The notes under the pieces are model-generated. The model was not told the origin of the DNA, searched no databases, and saw only the letters and a list, made by a program, of their open reading frames with translations. This document shows positions 26,733-31,388 of a stretch of 31,388 nt of DNA, piece after piece (within the stretch, counting starts at the first letter, position 1; each line of letters begins with the position of its first letter). This DNA comes from Arthrobacter sp. Lineage in GTDB: Bacteria > Actinomycetota > Actinomycetes > Actinomycetales > Micrococcaceae. The stretch lies in contig JAODMS010000196.1 in assembly GCA_025464925.1 (NCBI GenBank), positions 1 to 31,388 of the forward strand, written 5' to 3'. The position numbers and the translations under genes were made by a program.

Positions 26733-26834
26733 GGAGCAGTTTAAGGCCTCGATTAGTGGAAGGGCGACCGCAACCGGGCTTGGATTTTCTCATGAGCTTG
26801 ATCAGCAACCGAGAAGCGTTGGCGTGCCCGTTTG

Positions 26835-26869
26835 ACCCCCCGGTGAACATGCCCGTTCACGGGGGGGGT
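26835..26869. repeat. C/G-rich hairpin with an eight-G tract
   Basis: A left arm of ACCCCCC plus GTGAAC pairs with GTTCAC plus a run of eight G and a T, across a six-base loop, with one G bulge at 26842. It lies about 100 bases after the peptidase-like gene and may act as its terminator. The G-run is unusual. Confidence 0.45.
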
Positions 26870-27012
26870 GGATTCAACCAGTTCTCGCAACACCGGGCCT
26901 GCACACCAACACCCGACAATCACTTCTCTACCAGGAGTTCCGCCCTTCCACCACCCATCCGCCTCAGCTGGGGCGCCGCCCATACAATCAATAAGTAATC
27001 TCAATGATGTTG

Positions 27013-27507
27013 TCAACGGATGTTGGCGGTGCCGTTCCGGTGTCCCGGCCGGTTCATGGCCGGGGCACCGGAGGCGTTTCTAGGCCGTCCAGCCCGGGTA
27101 GGGCTTGCGGTCCTGCTCAGGCAGTTCCGCGGCCGTGTTGGGAGGTGGTCCGGGCCGTCGGACTGGCCGGAGGCCCAGTGGAAGAACACCTCGGCGGTGA
27201 TCGCCTCGAAGCAGGCGTCCTGGGACCGGAACCAGTGCGCGGCGGTGTCACCCTCGACGCAGGTGCCATAGCCAAACAGTTCCCCGCTCACGTCACGGCT
27301 GCGGGCGACGGCGAAGATGATGTAGGGCCAGGATCCGGCGTCCCAGCCCTCGCTGGCCCAGTTCGGCAGCACGGACCAGGGGGTGCCTTCGAGGGTGTCC
27401 ATCCAGTCGTACCCGTCCCCTGCCCGGTTGTCGGCGGGCAGGACCGGGGCGGCGACCTTTTCAGCGGTGTCGACTGTGGCCATGTGGATCGTGGTTTGTG
27501 TACTCAT
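27013..27507 (-). CDS. Hypothetical protein
   Basis: The 164-residue product starts MSTQTTIHMATVDTAEKVAA at the ATG at 27507, with GGAG 9 bases upstream. Residues up to about 120 look like a folded domain rich in Trp and aromatic residues (DWMDTLEGTPWSVLPNWASE, then SWPYIIFAVARSRD and TAEVFFHWASG). The last 40 residues are Arg-, Pro- and Ser-rich and may be frameshifted or non-native. No signal peptide. No family is recognised. The open frame extends to 27990 but without protein-like content. Confidence 0.5.
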   Translation of the reverse strand: MSTQTTIHMATVDTAEKVAAPVLPADNRAGDGYDWMDTLEGTPWSVLPNWASEGWDAGSWPYIIFAVARSRDVSGELFGYGTCVEGDTAAHWFRSQDACFEAITAEVFFHWASGQSDGPDHLPTRPRNCLSRTASPTRAGRPRNASGAPAMNRPGHRNGTANIR

Positions 27508-27753
27508 GAGGTGATGCTCCGTTTCGCTCGGGCGGGGCGGGTGCCTGACCTGCCGGCTGTCCCTCTCCCCCACCATGTTTTTTGCCTGCTGGCGGAGCAT
27601 CGCGTAGCTGTGCCCGACGGAGCCGGGGCAACCCGAAGGGCAAGCACCGGGTGGGTAGGGTGAGGAAAAAAGCGCAGCGCCGAACGCGGGCCATCCGGTG
27701 CGCGGCCGTCCGCAGGACGGTTGCGCCGGTGGAGCGGGCACGTATGATCCAAC

Positions 27754-27819
27754 GGACAGCAGCAAAAAGAAAAGAAGCGTGTGCTGTCCGAGCGCAGCGA
27801 GGCCCTTTCGTTCTTGTTG
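27754..27819. repeat. Dispersed repeat, copy 1
   Basis: This 66-base sequence recurs with small differences at 29763-29833. Inside it, CGGACAGCA (27753-27761) and TGCTGTCCG (27782-27790) are perfect inverted arms flanking an A-rich loop. After them comes the string GAGCGCAGCGAGGCCCTTTC, identical in both copies. It lies 82 bases upstream of the DUF2283 gene, in a 390-base interval that otherwise holds no gene. Confidence 0.75.
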
Positions 27820-27900
27820 CTTACCGGATTGGGACAGCTGGGTAACAACGACGAGGCGCCTAGATCGGCGATGTCCGTACCGTCCTTGAAGGGGTAGCCA

Positions 27901-28125
27901 ATGAAAATTACCTATGACAAAGAAGCCGACGCCGCATACGTCCAACTCGTCGATGAAGTCCGCGATGGCGAAGCGTCGACCCAGGTGCATTCGATAGAGA
28001 CACCCGGGCGGAAAGGCGAGATCATTATTGACTTTGATGCCGAAGGGCGCATCCTGGGCGTGGAGATTCTCGGTGCCAAGGATGTGCTTCGCGAAGAAAC
28101 CCTCGCCCTGGCCAAACGTCCATAG
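27901..28125 (+). CDS. DUF2283 domain protein
   Basis: The 74-residue protein begins MKITYDKEADAAYVQLVDEV and has the late block IIIDFDAEGRILGVEIL, which together define the DUF2283 family. These small beta-strand-rich proteins are widespread, often near toxin-antitoxin or mobile genes, and have no established function. The length is typical and complete. AAGGGG lies 8 bases before the ATG at 27901. It sits between repeat copy 1 and the IS110 transposase, apparently as a single gene. Confidence 0.88.
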   Translation: MKITYDKEADAAYVQLVDEVRDGEASTQVHSIETPGRKGEIIIDFDAEGRILGVEILGAKDVLREETLALAKRP

Positions 28126-28318
28126 CAGGCGCCAGCGGGCAGCCGCAACCGATCTACGCGGCTTTCCGGGTGTCCGCGGTCATCCGAAGCGGGACGGTGA
28201 ATCCAAGAGATTCGAAATCTCCGGGAGCGGCACGACCGCCGTCCGCACTCGAACGTCTGGAAGGGCGGGGTCCCGGTTCTAAAGCCCCCGTCGTCTTCTA
28301 GCTGGATCGCTGGATGGT

Positions 28319-29521
28319 TCAGGCAGCCAGCCTGGCTGACGTCGCCGGGACCGGTGTGTAGGTGGTGCCGTCGCGGAGCATGGCCCAGAGGACGTTGAGG
28401 CGGCGCCGGGCCAGGGAGAGCATGGCCTGGATGTGGGTTTTCCCTTCGCCGCGTTTGCGATCGTAGTACGTCCGGGAGGCGGGGCAACTTTTCAGGGCCG
28501 ATAGCCCGGACAGGTAGAAAACCCGGAGGAGCCTGCGGTCGTAGCGCCGGGGGCGGTGGTGGTTGCCGGTGATGCGGCCGGAGTCCCGCGGCGCGGGGGC
28601 GAGGCCGGCAACGCCGGCGAACCGGTCCGCGGTTTCAAAGACGGTCAGGTCTCCGCCGGTGGCGCCGAGGAACTCCGCGGCGAGGACGGGTCCGAAGCCG
28701 GGCATGCTCAGCAGCACCCGGGTGTGGTGGTGTTCGGCGACCTTCTCGCTTATCAGCGCATCGAGTTCGGCGAGTTCCTGGTCCAGGATGATGATTTCCC
28801 GGGCCAGGGCGGCGACGATCAGTTCCCCGAGGTGCTGGGCCGGGACGGTGGTGTGCTGGGATTTCGCCGCGTCGATGGCAGCCTGGGCGACCGCGGCTGA
28901 CGAGCGGGCGCCGTGTTTCTTCAGCCACGCGTGCAGCCGCGTCTGGCCGGTGCGGCGGATCCCGTCCGGGGTCCGGTGTCTGGTCAGCAGCAACAAGGCG
29001 GCTTTGGAGCGGCTGTAGTCAAAGGCCCGCTCCAGCGCCGGAAAATATTCGAGCAGCTGGGCCTGCAGCCGGTTGATCGCCCGGACCCGGTCCGCGGCTT
29101 TGTCGGCCCGCCGGGCGGTGAGGATCCGCAGCCCGGTGCTGATCTCATCCCCTGCCCGCAGGGGCTGGAGGTCTTTGCGCATCCTGGCCTGGTCCGCGAT
29201 CACGGCGGCGTCTTTCGCGTCGGTTTTGCCCTCGCCGCGGTAAAGCTTGGAGGCGTGATGGACGATCCGTCCCGGAATGTAGAGGATGTTCTGGCCGTGG
29301 GCGACGAGGATGGCGATCAGCAGCGCCGGCCCTCCGTGGTTCAGGTCCGTTGCCCAGACCACCTCATCACCGTCAGCCAGTTTCAGCACGTTGGCGATGA
29401 GCTCGAGCAGGGCCGGTTCGTCGTTGGGGATTTTCTGCGAGAGCAGCCGGTTTCCGTTGGCGTCGATCACGACGCAGTGATGGTGGGCTTTGCCGGCGTC
29501 GATGCCGGCCCATAGGTGCAC
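28319..29521 (-). mobile_element. IS110-family transposase, full length
   Basis: The 400-residue protein (GTG at 29521, with GGAGG 8 bases upstream) has the two IS110 domains. The N-terminal RuvC-like part shows acidic residues at D8 (WAGIDAGK), D59 (VVWATDLNHGG, where relatives often have Glu), and D101 and D104 (KTDAKDAA). The C-terminal Transposase_20 domain has LSMPGFGPVLAAEFLGATGG and GLAPAPRDSG, whose S314 is the expected catalytic Ser. IS110 enzymes recombine DNA guided by a bridge RNA encoded in a non-coding end of the element. Its frame is intact, so the element may be active. The exact ends were not found. Confidence 0.9.
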
Positions 29522-29760
29522 CAAAGCAGCCTCCAGTCTGTTGGTTGGGTGGAACCCGGCAGATAACCGCGCCGTCGTGTCCTTATCCGGCGATCTTGTC
29601 GCGTCTCTCAATCAGCGGTCCGGTCATCGCGGGGTGGCGGGCGGCCAATCCTTCGGAGCCGTCACGACCTGAGTCGTCCGGCCACAGCAACAAAGCCATA
29701 CCCGCCTCCCCCGGGTAGCCACGACCCTACAACGGCCACGGAACCACCCGTCAACACCAT
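29522..29760 (-). ncRNA. Candidate bridge-RNA region of the IS110 element
   Basis: IS110-group elements carry a bridge RNA of about 150-200 bases in the non-coding end upstream of the transposase. The 239 bases upstream of the GTG start are otherwise without a supported gene, and repeat copy 2 begins just beyond. The folding and guide loops were not computed; the call rests on family knowledge and position. Confidence 0.35.
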
Positions 29761-29762
29761 AA

Positions 29763-29833
29763 GGACAGCAGCAAAAAAGAAAAAGAAGAATGATTGTGCC
29801 GTCCGAGCGCAGCGAGGCCCTTTCGTTCTTGCT
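29763..29833. repeat. Dispersed repeat, copy 2
   Basis: This 71-base copy matches 27754-27819 apart from a few single-base insertions and a more variable middle. The inverted arms are GGACAGCA and TGCCGTCC; the single change keeps a G-U pair if read as minus-strand RNA. It lies 115 bases upstream of the lipoprotein gene. Confidence 0.75.
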
Positions 29834-29947
29834 GAACCCCGATGAGTCTTCCGCCCCCCGTTAAGCGATCCTAGGCCGAGGGGCAGCATGGAGTCCTGAC
29901 GGGGCCGGTGTAGTCTCTGAACAACGACGGCCTGAGGGGGCAGCGCC

Positions 29948-30385
29948 ATGAATCGTTACACAGTTCCGTTGATCGCAGCCGTGCTCGGCGCGGCAATCCT
30001 GCTCGGCGGTTGCACCGCCCCGTCAGGCCTCAGGGCCCTGGACCGCCAGGCAACCGCGGAGGACAAAATGCCGGAAGGCATCACCTTCCAAGGAACGGAC
30101 GTAAACATCGAAAACACCCGTCTGCTCGCTTCAAAAGACGGGATGAAGTACTTTGCCGCGAAAAACGAGAACACACATGAGGCGTGTCTGGTTATCGCTC
30201 CCGAGGCCAACCCCTCGCTCTGGGTAGCTGGCTGCAGTAGCTACGCCCGCGGCGGGGAGGTCGTCAAAGTCACCGGACCCACTGGTGTGTCAGCCGTCCT
30301 CGTGACTGACGGCGCTGACACCGGACAGTTGCAGTCAGAAGGCTGGACAAAGGTACATGACAACGTCCTCACCTCCCGCCGGTAG
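29948..30385 (+). CDS. Small lipoprotein of unknown function
   Basis: The 145-residue protein starts with a lipoprotein signal peptide (MNRYTVPLIAAVLGAAILLG, then GCTAPSG) with lipobox L-G-G-C at Cys22. The mature part is a single small domain (FQGTDVNIENTRLLASKDGM, then KYFAAKNENTHEACLVIAP) with a second Cys pair partner in AGCSSYARGG. GAGGGGG lies about 8 bases before the ATG at 29948. It should be anchored to the outer face of the membrane. No family is recognised. It stands alone between the IS110 element and a convergent gene. Confidence 0.82.
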   Translation: MNRYTVPLIAAVLGAAILLGGCTAPSGLRALDRQATAEDKMPEGITFQGTDVNIENTRLLASKDGMKYFAAKNENTHEACLVIAPEANPSLWVAGCSSYARGGEVVKVTGPTGVSAVLVTDGADTGQLQSEGWTKVHDNVLTSRR

Positions 30386-30426
30386 CCACAGAGGCCGGTT
30401 TCGTTCTTCTCGGGACTCCTTAGTGT

Positions 30427-31377
30427 CTACAGTCTGGTGGCGTCGTCCACCCAGGTGGGCGGCTGGGATTCGTTGCTGTGCCACTCTGAGGGGACCGTCC
30501 CGGGACTGAGAACGTCGTTGAGCCAGTAGGTCTCGTCAGGGTTCCAGCCCGCGAGGACTGTGCCGGACTGACCGACGGCGAGGTATCGCCCGGCGGTCGT
30601 GAGATAGCCGGAGACGGTGAGGTGAACGCCGTCGTAGTCCGCGGCGACGGCTGACCAGTCGGGCATGAGCCAGGACCCATCGACCCCTGTTGTTCGCCAC
30701 CAGTCGTGGCGCTTGGCAAGGCTGGCGTCCAGGGGGTAGCGGGCCACGAGGCCCGTCCACGCCGTGGGATCCGATATTTCGTAAATACGTGACCCTGAGG
30801 CCGGTGCGAGCGGCCAGACCATGGCATGCTTCCAGCCGATGCTGTCTTCGACCAGCATCAGTTTTATGGCCCCCAGCCCGGTGATGCTCCTGGTCGTTGT
30901 GACCAGGTCAGACAGGGTCGGGGTGGACCACCACCGTCCGCTCCAGAGAGCTGCGGGGTCCCGTGGGCGGTCCGCTGCTTGACGTTCGTCGGCAATGGTC
31001 GAGGCCTTCCAGCGAGCGAGCTTTTCAGCGGCAGCAGTGAGGCTTGGAGGTTGCAGCTTGCGTTCATCAGTCCATTGCACGAAGCATTGCCGGTCCAATG
31101 CCACCGAGCTTGGGCGCAACCAGGCCGCCAGCGAACCTGACAGCAAAGTGGCAACGGGGCCGAGGGCAGTCAAGACGGGACGGTGCATGAGGAGCTCATC
31201 GGTCTCGTCGGGTTCCTGCCAATAACGGGCGGAATCAACTGCCTCTACGAGTCCGGCCAGCAGCCTGGAACCTCCGGCGGATTCCGCCACCGCAATTGCA
31301 TCAGGGCTGCCGAGAGAGCGGGCCAGTTCATCCATAAGCCTCTGATCCCGCGGAGCCATGGCAGATCCAAGGGCCAA
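30427..31377 (-). CDS. Hypothetical protein, possibly incomplete at the window edge
   Basis: The frame stays open to the right edge. Within the window it can start at TTG 31377 (316 residues) or ATG 31359 (MAPRDQRLMDELARSLGSPD, 310 residues), neither with a clear ribosome site, so the true start may lie outside. The protein has an alpha-helical N-terminal half and a Trp-rich C-terminal half (ALWSGRWWSTPTLSDLVTTT, HAMVWPLAPA, RHDWWRTTGVDGSWLMPDWS). No signal peptide or membrane helix is evident. It is convergent with the lipoprotein gene, 41 bases apart. No family is recognised. Confidence 0.65.
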   Translation of the reverse strand: MALGSAMAPRDQRLMDELARSLGSPDAIAVAESAGGSRLLAGLVEAVDSARYWQEPDETDELLMHRPVLTALGPVATLLSGSLAAWLRPSSVALDRQCFVQWTDERKLQPPSLTAAAEKLARWKASTIADERQAADRPRDPAALWSGRWWSTPTLSDLVTTTRSITGLGAIKLMLVEDSIGWKHAMVWPLAPASGSRIYEISDPTAWTGLVARYPLDASLAKRHDWWRTTGVDGSWLMPDWSAVAADYDGVHLTVSGYLTTAGRYLAVGQSGTVLAGWNPDETYWLNDVLSPGTVPSEWHSNESQPPTWVDDATRL

Positions 31378-31388
31378 CGTCCAAATCT

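Noticed and set aside
26835..26869. G-quadruplex from the eight-G run
   Set aside because: A single G tract cannot form an intramolecular quadruplex; the hairpin reading is simpler.
27700..27890. pMB1-type vector origin, suggested by CTCGCTGCGCTCGG
   Set aside because: Only about 14 bases resemble the cloning-vector flank and the surrounding sequence does not continue the match.

Overview
The window is high-GC actinobacterial chromosome. Gene content, codon use and the style of the insertion sequences fit Arthrobacter or a close relative (Pseudarthrobacter, Paenarthrobacter); this is an inference from family resemblance, not a search. No tRNA, rRNA or CRISPR array was seen.

Left part, 1-14.4 kb: a sugar-uronide catabolic locus, almost all on the minus strand. 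Read in the direction of transcription it runs: TIM-barrel isomerase 2 and Gfo/Idh dehydrogenase 2 (12806-10951); a wrecked peptide-type ABC transporter (10711-8783); TIM-barrel isomerase 1 and Gfo/Idh dehydrogenase 1 (8710-6630); a LacI-family regulator (6531-5455); glucuronate isomerase uxaC and fructuronate reductase uxuB (5397-2525, overlapping by GTGA); beta-glucuronidase uidA (2374-551); and a GPH-type sugar symporter cut by the window edge. A second LacI regulator (13039, plus strand) is divergent and frameshifted. Four near-identical operators (consensus TTTGGCAACCGGTTGCCAAA) sit in front of uidA, uxaC, the ABC remnant and the divergent isomerase 2/lacI2 pair, so the locus looks like one regulon. 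The proposed flow is: glucuronide imported by the symporter, cleaved by UidA, glucuronate to fructuronate (UxaC), fructuronate to mannonate (UxuB). Mannonate dehydratase and KDG enzymes are not here. The ABC transporter has lost function through at least three separate deletions, and a C-terminal scrap of 6-phosphogluconate dehydrogenase follows lacI2.

Middle part, 14.5-19.8 kb: a small acidic protein divergent from a LysR regulator, a TTG-initiated 83-residue protein built of GSYxxTD repeats, a small hypothetical gene sharing a bidirectional terminator with it, and a formamide-use operon (amiS channel, fmdB-like zinc-ribbon protein, fmdA formamidase).

Right part, 19.8-31.4 kb: accessory DNA with many gene fragments (a collapsed resolvase, a frameshifted helix-hairpin-helix protein, IS3-type and IS110 fragments, a Rossmann-fold scrap). 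Among these are intact islands: a VOC protein, a NatA/NatB-type ABC exporter, a membrane-anchored H/D/H zinc-peptidase-like protein, a DUF2283 protein, a full-length IS110-family transposase, a lipoprotein and an unknown 316-residue protein. A roughly 70-base repeat with an internal hairpin occurs twice, about 2 kb apart, flanking the DUF2283 gene and the IS110 element.
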